Assembly (NCBI GenBank): GCA_913062845.1
Contig: CAJXVZ010000002.1
Location: 46,703-110,702 of the forward strand
DNA from: an uncultured Psychroflexus sp.
GTDB lineage: Bacteria; Bacteroidota; Bacteroidia; Flavobacteriales; Flavobacteriaceae
Direction of reading: 5' to 3'
DNA: 64,000 nucleotides
Both the position numbers and the translations under genes were made by a program. The notes under the pieces were generated by a model. The model was not told where the DNA came from, searched no databases, and saw only the letters and a program-made list of their open reading frames with translations. This document shows, piece by piece, positions 17,264-24,503 of this stretch (its first letter is position 1; every line of letters starts with the position of its first letter).

Positions 17264-18724
17264 ATGATAAATAATATAAAACTCTTTTTGTTAATTATGC
17301 TGTTTTCTATTGGTTTTACGAGTTGTGAAAAAGATAACCAATTCAAACCAAGTGTTTCTGAAAACAGCCTGAATCTGCAAACCGTACATCCGAAAGATGT
17401 TGCAGAAGCATTTAAAGCTTTTAAAGCAGCTAATTTGAACAAGTCCGGACAATCGTCCTGGATTACGCCATATTTTCAATATAATGACAGTATAGGCATA
17501 GATAATTCTAATGCTCATATTACAGTTACACCTGTGGTAACAACTGTAAGCAATGCTTACTCCCGTTTATTTTCATTAGAAATAAATGGCGAAGTTGAAT
17601 CTGTGTTGTACCACATGATTCCGGACTCTATTTCAACTTCAAATTCGTTTTGGGGTAAGGTATTAATTACCGATTTATCAGGTGATTTACTTTCAGCATT
17701 CGATGTAGAAGACAATCTTTATATTAATTATTACGATATTAAAAATCACAGTGAAAAATATAACATTTTTAATAAGGGTAATAAAAATTTGAATAAAAAT
17801 AATAATAATGGTTCTTGCCCTGATAACTGTGATCATTGGCATGAAGAGCTTGATGAAGTAACTGTGACAGAGCCACCAAATGATGGGCTATCGGCAGGGA
17901 TTACAATCATATTTGTGCCTGAGTTATTTCCTGATAATAGCGATGGAGGAGCTTCTTCTATTCCAGATTCTACACCTTCTGAACCTACTGCACCTGCAGG
18001 CAACACCAATCAGGATGGTTGCCCACCCGGACTGATCAAAGATGAAAACGGGAATTGTGTGGAACCTCCTGAAGATTGTCCTGATGAAAATATGATACAA
18101 AACGATGATGGTGATTGTGATTGTAAAAGTGGGTATGTGGAAGATAAGGATGGCAATTGCAAGAAAATTCCTTGTCCAGGTAATCCGGTTTCTAATATCA
18201 AGATTGCTTCTCAATCAAAATCTGGTATTTTAGGTGGTATGTATGGTTGCAATAGATACGGAGGCAACTGCACTGGGACCGATGGAAGAAATAAACATCA
18301 TGCCGGCATAGATCTTGAAAATCCGTATGGTGCACCTGTTTTTGCAATGTTTGACGGCACTGTGTACAATACTCCTTTTGAGCAAGATGCAGGTTATATG
18401 GTCCAAATTCAAAGTACCTTACCTACAGGTCAAACTGTAATTACTACTTATTTTCATTTACAAAAAGACAATAGAATTACTATGTCTACAAATCCTTTAA
18501 CAAATGTAGTTGCAGGACAAATAATAGGTTATCAAGGTGATTCAGGAAACTTAAGGTCTGCAATAAATGGTGGATACACCGATTCACACGTTCATATAGA
18601 GACAAGATTACACGATGGCAGTTCTAGCTGGAATTTTGACAACAATTTTAATTTAGTAGATCCAAGGAATTATTTAGAAACAGATATTGACAATAACGGA
18701 GTCGTAACTGACGATTGCAACTAA
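17264..18724 (+). CDS. Modular lipoprotein with C-terminal M23 peptidase
   Basis: The 486-residue protein has a lipoprotein signal with acceptor Cys21 (IGFTSC). An N-terminal module (residues 21 to about 170) shared with the gene at 19686 follows, its first 76 residues identical. Then come a low-complexity Asn/Asp/Ser linker, Cys-rich repeats of the type DGCPPGLIKDENGNCVEPPE, and from about residue 310 an M23/LytM endopeptidase domain. The zinc ligands are visible: H346 and D350 in HAGID, and H442 and H444 in HVHIE. M23 enzymes cut peptide cross-links in peptidoglycan. The protein is probably anchored in an envelope membrane. Its place in a duplicated array with small exported genes suggests an effector-like role, but it could equally be a housekeeping surface hydrolase. 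Confidence 0.8.
   Translation: MINNIKLFLLIMLFSIGFTSCEKDNQFKPSVSENSLNLQTVHPKDVAEAFKAFKAANLNKSGQSSWITPYFQYNDSIGIDNSNAHITVTPVVTTVSNAYSRLFSLEINGEVESVLYHMIPDSISTSNSFWGKVLITDLSGDLLSAFDVEDNLYINYYDIKNHSEKYNIFNKGNKNLNKNNNNGSCPDNCDHWHEELDEVTVTEPPNDGLSAGITIIFVPELFPDNSDGGASSIPDSTPSEPTAPAGNTNQDGCPPGLIKDENGNCVEPPEDCPDENMIQNDDGDCDCKSGYVEDKDGNCKKIPCPGNPVSNIKIASQSKSGILGGMYGCNRYGGNCTGTDGRNKHHAGIDLENPYGAPVFAMFDGTVYNTPFEQDAGYMVQIQSTLPTGQTVITTYFHLQKDNRITMSTNPLTNVVAGQIIGYQGDSGNLRSAINGGYTDSHVHIETRLHDGSSSWNFDNNFNLVDPRNYLETDIDNNGVVTDDCN
17996..18081 (+). repeat. Conserved 86-bp linker, copy 1
   Basis: This coding segment for the Cys-rich linker matches 20445-20530 at 84 of 86 bases, although the sequence before it is much more diverged and the sequence after it is unrelated. 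It lies exactly at the junction to the variable C-terminal domain. Confidence 0.85.
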
Positions 18725-18742
18725 TTTTTAAAATCAAATAAC

Positions 18743-19264
18743 ATGAAATATTTAATAATAGTATTAATAACAGCAAGTAGTGTTTATGCCCAACCTGATG
18801 TAAATAGTTTCGGAGAAGCTAATTTTAATGACATTATGATAAATGGCAAGAGTATCCAGAATATCAAAAACACAAATGGAGATCAAACTCTTATGTTTAA
18901 CTTATTTGGAAATGCTGCTAATGTAGAACAAAGCGCAACAGGTAAATCTATTAAGTTTGTTTATAATGGGTTTAGTGTTAGTTTTGGTTCATACGTTTCT
19001 GATGGTTCGAATTTAACTTTAAGTAGTTTTGAAATAGAAAGCTCAGCACCTAATTTAACAATAGATAGCATTAATATTTCCGTAGGGGACAATATAAGTG
19101 TTTTATCGCCATTAAATTTAGTCGTAAATAATGGAGGAAATTATCCAACTGGAATTAAAGGATATATAATAGCCCCTTGCGAAAAATGCGATAAATTCAT
19201 TTACATTGAGTACAGTCAAATTAACAATACAATTGTAAATATTGGCTATACAGTCCTAACATAG
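18743..19264 (+). CDS. Small exported protein, family A (first copy)
   Basis: The 173-residue protein has a signal peptide (MKYLIIVLITASSVYAQ) and no family I recognise. It is predicted to be largely beta. It shares a pattern with the protein at 21909: N-terminal 'F.D.....I...NTNG....M..LF', a central FVYNGFSVSF-like strand, and 'I.I..I.I.VGDNIS.LSPLN' in the second half. Two cysteines sit in APCEKCDK. It starts 18 bp after the M23 lipoprotein gene and is followed by a terminator, so the two form a two-gene unit. By position it could be a partner or protective protein for the upstream peptidase; that is inference only. Confidence 0.7.
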   Translation: MKYLIIVLITASSVYAQPDVNSFGEANFNDIMINGKSIQNIKNTNGDQTLMFNLFGNAANVEQSATGKSIKFVYNGFSVSFGSYVSDGSNLTLSSFEIESSAPNLTIDSINISVGDNISVLSPLNLVVNNGGNYPTGIKGYIIAPCEKCDKFIYIEYSQINNTIVNIGYTVLT

Positions 19265-19275
19265 TATAATTACAT

Positions 19276-19308
19276 ACCCTCTAATTTATTGTTGAATTAG
19301 AGGGTTTT
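19276..19308 (+). terminator. Terminator of first lipoprotein unit
   Basis: Arms ACCCTCTAATT/AATTAGAGGGT form an 11-bp perfect stem followed by TTTT, 11 bp after the stop of the family A gene. Confidence 0.85.
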
Positions 19309-19459
19309 GTACTTAGCTTTCTATAAACCAATTATAAGTAAAGTCGTTGAATTCCGTACACGGAATAATTAATTATAATTTACGAACTGATTATTTTTCT
19401 TTAAGTTTTATTCCATTTTTTATTTTTTTTATCTAATTTAGTATTAATTATTTAATATT

Positions 19460-19567
19460 ATGAGCTACAGAGCTACAGAGCTACAGAGCTACAGAGCTAC
19501 AGAGCTACAGAGCTACAGAGCTACAGAGTTGCATATGCATTGGGCAATTTTGCAAATGCTCAATTAG
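19460..19567 (+). repeat. 8-bp tandem array in a 35-codon open frame, copy 2
   Basis: Eight AGCTACAG units from 19463 to 19526 follow an ATG at 19460, exactly as in copy 1. The open frame again ends after 35 codons. Confidence 0.6.
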
Positions 19568-19606
19568 CTCAAAGCCCTTATTTTGTTTTAAGCTAAACAA
19601 GGCCTA

Positions 19607-19678
19607 TTTGATATTTGGATTTACTTAGAGATGTATTTTACTTAAGTTGAAAAATTAAACATTAATCCAAATATCAAA
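19607..19678 (+). promoter_or_regulatory. Leader inverted repeat before lipoprotein gene 2
   Basis: The same 15-bp arms as at 17185 (19607-19621 and 19664-19678) end 7 bp before the start codon at 19686. Confidence 0.6.
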
Positions 19679-19685
19679 ATATGCA

Positions 19686-21221
19686 ATGATAAATAATATA
19701 AAACTCTTTTTGTTAATTATGCTGTTTTCTATTGGTTTTACGAGTTGTGAAAAAGATAACCAATTCAAACCAAGTGTTTCTGAAAACAGCCTGAATCTGC
19801 AAACCGTACATCCGAAAGATGTTGCAGAAGCATTTAAAGCTTTTAAAGCAGCTAATTTGAACAAGTCCGGACAATCGTCCTGGATTACGCCATATTTTCA
19901 ATATAATGACAGTATAAGCATAGACAATGCTAATGCTCACATTACAGTTACACCCGTTACCACAAGTTTAAATAATGCGTATTCACGGCTATTCTCTGTT
20001 GAAATAAATGGCAATATCAAATCTGTAGTTTACCATATGATACCTGATTCGGTTTCAACCCCGGGTTCATTTTGGGGTAAGGCTATTATAACAAACTTAT
20101 CCGGTGATATTATTGATGCTCTCATTATTGAAGATAACTATTACACTGGCTATTATGATATAGCCAACCATCCTACGACGATAAATATTGCCGCCGGGCT
20201 CGGCAGTCTTCAAAAAACTGGCGGTGGCGGTGATGACGGCGGTAATAACAATGATAATGGTGACAATGCCGGGACTGACCCTGATGACTGGGACCTTGGA
20301 GATCTTGACGAAGTCACCGTTGTAGGTGATTCCGGAGACAAACTATCTATACTCGTTATTTATAGACCAGAAATAATTCCGGATGACGCAGAAGGTGGCA
20401 TATCGCCAATACCCGATGACACCCCAGACGAACCAACCATGCATGCAGGCAACACCAATCAGGATGGTTGCCAACCCGGACTAATCAAAGATGAAAACGG
20501 GAATTGTGTGGAACCTCCTGAAGATTGTCCAGAAGGCTTCGTTAGGAATGAAAATGATGAGTGTGTGACTGATCCTTGTGAAGAAATAAAAAACTTAATC
20601 TCAGATACAGACTATAAAGCTAAATTAAATCAGCTCAATACACCAGGTGATACCAACAATGCTGATGAAATGGGTTTTGGGGAGGATAGGAAAAATGGGT
20701 TTATATCACTTCCAACCTCTAGTGACGGACATCATGTTTCCTATGCAAACTTAAACCTTGATAATACGAAAGGATTAGTGCACACGCACCCCTGCGGTGA
20801 AATAAAAATAAGAGATTATGTGAACACTACGACGCAAAGTTCAATACCAATGCCTTCACCTATGGATATATTTATTTTTAAACGTTTACTTATCAAAGCA
20901 AAAAATAATGGCAAAAATCTACAGGATGTCTACATGACCGTTATAAGTTGCCATGGTATTTTTGATTTAAAATATCCAGGAACAGGTGATAATTTGAGAA
21001 ATTTTGTTATGGATCAAGACATTTATCGAGGTTATTTTGAAGATGAAGACAATCCAGTATTTGCATTCAAAAAATACTTAGATGAGGTTGTTAATGAAAA
21101 TGGTAATGGTTTTGAATTGTATGAATACGTAAAAGATGAAACGACAAACGAGTATGAAGCACTGCATCAGGAATTTAATGATGATAAAAGCGATCTAATA
21201 CCAAATAATGATTGTAACTAA
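19686..21221 (+). CDS. Modular lipoprotein with C-terminal JAB/JAMM-like domain
   Basis: The 511-residue protein starts with the same lipoprotein signal (Cys21) and the same first 76 residues as the gene at 17264, then a diverged version of the same N-terminal module. An acidic Gly/Asp/Asn linker and the shared Cys-rich segment (DGCQPGLIKDENGNC) follow. The last ~210 residues are unrelated to the M23 domain. They contain LVHTHPCGE (H366, H368) and MPSPMDIF (S391, D394), an HxH...SxxD pattern of JAB/MPN metallopeptidases, with a candidate upstream Glu in the DEMGFGED segment. The gap between HxH and SxxD (22 residues) is longer than in canonical JAMM proteins, so activity is uncertain. Both lipoproteins end in Asp-Cys-Asn. 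Confidence 0.75.
   Translation: MINNIKLFLLIMLFSIGFTSCEKDNQFKPSVSENSLNLQTVHPKDVAEAFKAFKAANLNKSGQSSWITPYFQYNDSISIDNANAHITVTPVTTSLNNAYSRLFSVEINGNIKSVVYHMIPDSVSTPGSFWGKAIITNLSGDIIDALIIEDNYYTGYYDIANHPTTINIAAGLGSLQKTGGGGDDGGNNNDNGDNAGTDPDDWDLGDLDEVTVVGDSGDKLSILVIYRPEIIPDDAEGGISPIPDDTPDEPTMHAGNTNQDGCQPGLIKDENGNCVEPPEDCPEGFVRNENDECVTDPCEEIKNLISDTDYKAKLNQLNTPGDTNNADEMGFGEDRKNGFISLPTSSDGHHVSYANLNLDNTKGLVHTHPCGEIKIRDYVNTTTQSSIPMPSPMDIFIFKRLLIKAKNNGKNLQDVYMTVISCHGIFDLKYPGTGDNLRNFVMDQDIYRGYFEDEDNPVFAFKKYLDEVVNENGNGFELYEYVKDETTNEYEALHQEFNDDKSDLIPNNDCN
20445..20530 (+). repeat. Conserved 86-bp linker, copy 2
   Basis: 84 of 86 bases match 17996-18081. It marks the hinge between the shared N-terminal part and the replaced C-terminal domain. 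Confidence 0.85.
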
Positions 21222-21233
21222 ATAATAATAAAG

Positions 21234-21827
21234 ATGAAAAATATAATAAACATTATAGTTGTATTGAGCTTATACAGTTGTTTTGCTCAAAATATACAAT
21301 TAGCGGGTGTCGTACCCCTGGAAGAATACTATAATTACAAAACAGACGATAATTTAAAACTCAGTGATGTTAATTACTTTAAAGATGTGAACAACCATCT
21401 CGACAAATTTGTTGGAACTTGGACGGGGTCTTATGATAACAAAACTCTTACGCTTAATATTACTATTTTGGAGCAAAAGGTAGGATATAGAATTGCCTAC
21501 GATGAACTCTTAATCAAATATAAGATCGAAGAAGATAATGGTAATGTACTTATAAATACCTTAGATATGTTTGATTCCTATAAATATCATATGAGTGGTA
21601 AATTTTTTGCAGATACAACGTCAGTTTATCTTGCAAATTATTATGGAGAGCAAGTGGAATGTAATCAAAAAGGCTATGCAATTTTTGATTTTATAAACAG
21701 TAATACTATAAACTTTTGGATTGCTCCAAGTAATGACATAGTCGGACCTGGATGCTCATTGACTGAAAATATTCATATTTTACCAACTGACGCGAACAAT
21801 GCCGTGGTATTAACTAAACAAAATTAA
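21234..21827 (+). CDS. DUF6705-like small exported protein, family B (first copy)
   Basis: The 197-residue protein has a signal peptide (LSLYSCFAQ; the Cys could also make it a lipoprotein, but the context is closer to a type I site). The core is the pattern YFKDVNNHLDKFVGTWTGSY, a lipocalin-like beta start that I associate with the flavobacterial DUF6705 family. It is about 55-60% identical by eye to the protein at 22513. It begins 12 bp after the JAB-type lipoprotein gene and ends at a terminator, so it is the immediate partner of that gene by position. Function is unknown. A GTW-type barrel could bind a ligand or the neighbouring enzyme. Confidence 0.75.
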   Translation: MKNIINIIVVLSLYSCFAQNIQLAGVVPLEEYYNYKTDDNLKLSDVNYFKDVNNHLDKFVGTWTGSYDNKTLTLNITILEQKVGYRIAYDELLIKYKIEEDNGNVLINTLDMFDSYKYHMSGKFFADTTSVYLANYYGEQVECNQKGYAIFDFINSNTINFWIAPSNDIVGPGCSLTENIHILPTDANNAVVLTKQN

Positions 21828-21835
21828 TTGTGTAT

Positions 21836-21868
21836 AACCACTCCAAATCATTATTTTTGGGGTGGTTA
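21836..21868 (+). terminator. Terminator after family B copy 1
   Basis: AACCACTCCAAA and TTTGGGGTGGTT pair with one G-T wobble over 12 positions, about 10 bp after the stop. Confidence 0.75.
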
Positions 21869-21908
21869 AATTCATCTTTTTGAAATAAGAAAAACTCTAA
21901 ATTATATA

Positions 21909-22457
21909 TTGGTATTAATTTTCTTTTTTAAAGTGTTTTTAGTTTACAGCCAAAACGACTACACAATACTCTCTGAAAGTGTTTATAATACCATAAAATT
22001 TCATGATGTGCTTTTTACAGATATAAAAGCTACGAATGGAAATACTGCTCAAATGGCGAGTCTATTTCCAATTAATCAAGATGAGAATAATAACACAGGA
22101 ATAGCGCTTAGTCATCCGAATGATGTAAGCATTGAAGAATTTGGTCAAATGATTGGGGAAGCGCAAAAATATTTTGAATACGATAGCGGACTAAAAGTAT
22201 TTTTCGCTAATGATGACTCTGATCCTCAACTTGAGGTTATTGGTGTTGAAGCTAAAATAATTACTATCGATGGTATATCTCTGGAAATTGGAGATCCAAT
22301 TAGTGATTTAACTAGTGTAAATTATACTATTGCTACAGGTGAAAATAATTATAAATTTGTGAATATTATCAAATCAGCACATTATGCAGGGTCCCTGATT
22401 TTAAGTTTAGATTCTTTTAATCATATAACAGCAATTAAATATTACGTAAATCCTTAA
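21909..22457 (+). CDS. Small exported protein, family A (second copy), TTG start
   Basis: The 182-residue frame opens with TTG at 21909; no ATG or GTG is available in frame upstream. The signal peptide is short (MVLIFFFKVFLVYSQ), so the N-terminus may have been eroded or the start may be weak. The body is a remote relative of the protein at 18743: 'IKFHDVLFTDIKATNGNTAQMASLFP' corresponds to its N-terminal part, and 'IDGISLEIGDPISDLTSVNY' to its VGDNIS.LSPLN segment. It stands between two terminators, 81 bp after family B copy 1, so it is either separately transcribed or relies on read-through. It could be a decaying orphan partner gene. Confidence 0.6.
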   Translation: MVLIFFFKVFLVYSQNDYTILSESVYNTIKFHDVLFTDIKATNGNTAQMASLFPINQDENNNTGIALSHPNDVSIEEFGQMIGEAQKYFEYDSGLKVFFANDDSDPQLEVIGVEAKIITIDGISLEIGDPISDLTSVNYTIATGENNYKFVNIIKSAHYAGSLILSLDSFNHITAIKYYVNP

Positions 22458-22464
22458 TATTACA

Positions 22465-22500
22465 AACCACCTCAAAACATTAGCTTTGAGGTGGTTATTT
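22465..22500 (+). terminator. Terminator after family A copy 2
   Basis: Arms AACCACCTCAAA/TTTGAGGTGGTT form a 12-bp perfect stem followed by ATTTTT. Nearly the same stem recurs at 23114-23145, so the unit including its terminator has been duplicated. Confidence 0.85.
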
Positions 22501-22512
22501 TTAATATCTGAC

Positions 22513-23103
22513 ATGAAGAATATGATGTGTTTTATAGTGTTTTTGAGTTTATACAGTTGCTATGCTCAAAACATACAACAAGCTGGGATTGTACCACTAG
22601 AAACATACCATATGTATCCTAATAATGACAATTATAACATCCAAGATGGGATGTATTTTAAGGATATCAATAACCATTTGGATAAATTCGTTGGCATTTG
22701 GTCAGGTTTTTATGATAATAAAACACTTACTCTCGATATAAGTATTTTAGAAGATAAGTTTGGTGTAAGAATATCTTTTGATGAACTCTTAATCAAATAT
22801 AAGATCGAAGATGATAACGGTAATGTACTTGTAAATACACTTGCTATGTTTGATGATTATAAAGATCATATTGATGGTAAATTTTTTGGAGAGACTACAA
22901 CTAGGTATTATGCAAACTATGCAGGTTTACAAGCTAACTGCAATCAAAAAGGAACTGTTTTCTTAGACTTCGTTAATAGTACAATAATAACTTTATGGGT
23001 TTTGCCAGATAGTGATATTATTGGACCAGATTGCCCCGACGGCAATATTCATATACTACCTACGACGAAAACTGCTGAGGTAACGCTTACAAAGCAAAGT
23101 TGA
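22513..23103 (+). CDS. DUF6705-like small exported protein, family B (second copy)
   Basis: I start at the ATG at 22513 (196 residues), which gives the signal peptide MKNMMCFIVFLSLYSCYAQ. The frame's earlier start at 22486 lies inside the preceding terminator. It is a close paralogue of the protein at 21234: the segments FDELLIKYKIE and DNGNVL and the FKDINNHLDKFVG core are shared, and the DNA of the KYKIE.DNGNVL part is almost identical. It sits 56 bp after family A copy 2. No lipoprotein gene directly precedes it, so it looks like an orphan partner gene left by earlier module turnover. Confidence 0.75.
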   Translation: MKNMMCFIVFLSLYSCYAQNIQQAGIVPLETYHMYPNNDNYNIQDGMYFKDINNHLDKFVGIWSGFYDNKTLTLDISILEDKFGVRISFDELLIKYKIEDDNGNVLVNTLAMFDDYKDHIDGKFFGETTTRYYANYAGLQANCNQKGTVFLDFVNSTIITLWVLPDSDIIGPDCPDGNIHILPTTKTAEVTLTKQS

Positions 23104-23113
23104 AACTAATTAG

Positions 23114-23145
23114 ATCACCTCAAAATATTACTTTTGAGGTGGTTT
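23114..23145 (+). terminator. Terminator at end of island
   Basis: CACCTCAAAA/TTTTGAGGTG form a 10-bp stem between the last island gene and the convergent glycosyltransferase. It may serve both strands. Confidence 0.75.
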
Positions 23146-24373
23146 ACTTAAGGTTCTTTTCCTCAATCCACAAAGACATAAACTTCGTACTGCGGTGAAG
23201 ATGGAACTTGAGGAGTTGTCCGGTGAGGTTGTTTCTGCGGATGCTTTTGAGGTGGCTAAGTCCATATTTCAGTTCTTCTTGAAATTTCTTTTGAAATTCT
23301 GCTTTGCTAAAATTTTGACTTAATATTTCAAAGGCCTTTTTCTGTTTGTCTTGCCAAATGTTTTGATTTTGGTAGAGTTCAACCGATGCATTCACAAATT
23401 CCTGCTCATCATCTTCCACAAAACCAGGCCAATCTTTGTGCTCTGTTATACCTTCAGCACCAACAGATGTAGTCACTGAAGGCGTACCGGATCGCATACT
23501 GTCAAAGCATTTACCTTTAAGACCTGCACCAAACCGCAGAGGTGCTAACATGACCTTGTAGCTCTGTAGTGTAGATAAAACATCTTCTGCCCTGCCCATA
23601 ACTATAACGCCATTCTCAGGCTTATGCATCTCCTGGATTTGCTGTGGAAGGTATGCGCCAAAAACATGCCATTCAGCTTTGGGTAAAGCCTTTCGTATCT
23701 CTGGCCAGATGTTTTTATGCAGATGTTTAACCATGTCCAGATTTGGCCTGTGCTTAAAATTACCAATACTTACAAAGTGCAGGCGATCTTCATACTTTGG
23801 TGTATTCTCAATTTTTAATTTACTTACATCGAAAATAAAAGGCAGATACCAAAGAAGCTCTTCAGGGATTCTGAATTTTTCAACTAAAATCTCTATTTCA
23901 ACTTTTGAGATCATTAAAGTCAAATCACACCTGTAAATAGCTCCTATTTCACGTTTAGCTTTATCAGTAAAAGCAAACTCATAAGGGTTTGAATCCTGGA
24001 GGTCTAACAATTTTTCTCTGTTTTCCCTTAAAAAATGAAGATCTTCAGTATCAAGAATTTTCAGTGCATTTGGACAGGTCTCTTCTACTATCCAACCAAA
24101 TTGTTCTTCAGTAATAAATCTGTCAAACAAAACAATATGAGGATTGATTTCCTTGAGCAATAGACCGGTAAGCTTATCATTAATTTTTACGGCATGTGTA
24201 TTAATTTTTAACACATTCAGATCATTTGAGAATTCTGTTGGCAATTGAGCACAGGCAAAATGAATATCATAGCCATATTCCTTAAACAATGAAATTAATT
24301 GAAGCATTCTTGAACCTGCAGCCGTTGATTTTGATTCAGGATATTGTAAGCCAAAAATGAGTAAAGTTTCCAA
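23144..24373 (-). CDS. GT4-type glycosyltransferase
   Basis: The 409-residue protein shows the two Rossmann-like halves of a GT-B glycosyltransferase. The N-terminal half begins LLIFGLQYPESKSTAAGSRM. The C-terminal half has FVSIGNFKHRPNLD, WHVFGAY and the donor-site segment APLRFGAGLKGKCFDSMRSG followed by VTTSVGAEGI, typical of family 4 enzymes using nucleotide sugars. It has no membrane segment and is probably cytoplasmic. The acceptor is unknown. No other sugar gene is adjacent, so it is not part of a visible polysaccharide cluster. It converges on the accessory island and is divergent from the M23 lipoprotein gene. Confidence 0.8.
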   Translation of the reverse strand: METLLIFGLQYPESKSTAAGSRMLQLISLFKEYGYDIHFACAQLPTEFSNDLNVLKINTHAVKINDKLTGLLLKEINPHIVLFDRFITEEQFGWIVEETCPNALKILDTEDLHFLRENREKLLDLQDSNPYEFAFTDKAKREIGAIYRCDLTLMISKVEIEILVEKFRIPEELLWYLPFIFDVSKLKIENTPKYEDRLHFVSIGNFKHRPNLDMVKHLHKNIWPEIRKALPKAEWHVFGAYLPQQIQEMHKPENGVIVMGRAEDVLSTLQSYKVMLAPLRFGAGLKGKCFDSMRSGTPSVTTSVGAEGITEHKDWPGFVEDDEQEFVNASVELYQNQNIWQDKQKKAFEILSQNFSKAEFQKKFQEELKYGLSHLKSIRRNNLTGQLLKFHLHRSTKFMSLWIEEKNLK

Positions 24374-24503
24374 ATTGATGAAAAATAAAGTTCAATTCAA
24401 AAATAAAAACTTAAGGCTATTTAACTTCAATCGTTTATAAAATAGTTAATAAGAAGGCACTATCTACTGACTATTTAAGATGTTTTAATTAAATTTGCGC
24501 TGA

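Larger units (their letters stand above)
17003..17492 (+). repeat. Duplicated 5' module, copy 1
   Basis: The sequence from 17003 to about 17492 recurs, identical as far as I can see by eye, at 19425-19914 (offset 2422). It covers an AT-rich lead-in, the 8-bp tandem array, a leader with an inverted repeat, and the first ~76 codons of the lipoprotein gene. Downstream of this point the copies diverge. Perfect identity including synonymous and non-coding positions implies recent duplication or gene conversion. Confidence 0.9.
19425..19914 (+). repeat. Duplicated 5' module, copy 2
   Basis: The second copy of the 490-bp module described at 17003, with the same octamer number and the same leader inverted repeat. 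It drives and begins the JAB-type lipoprotein gene. Confidence 0.9.

Noticed and set aside
17233..17442. Minus-strand 69-codon frame present twice (also 19655-19864)
   Set aside because: It is the antisense of the shared lipoprotein N-terminal module and is duplicated only because that module is.
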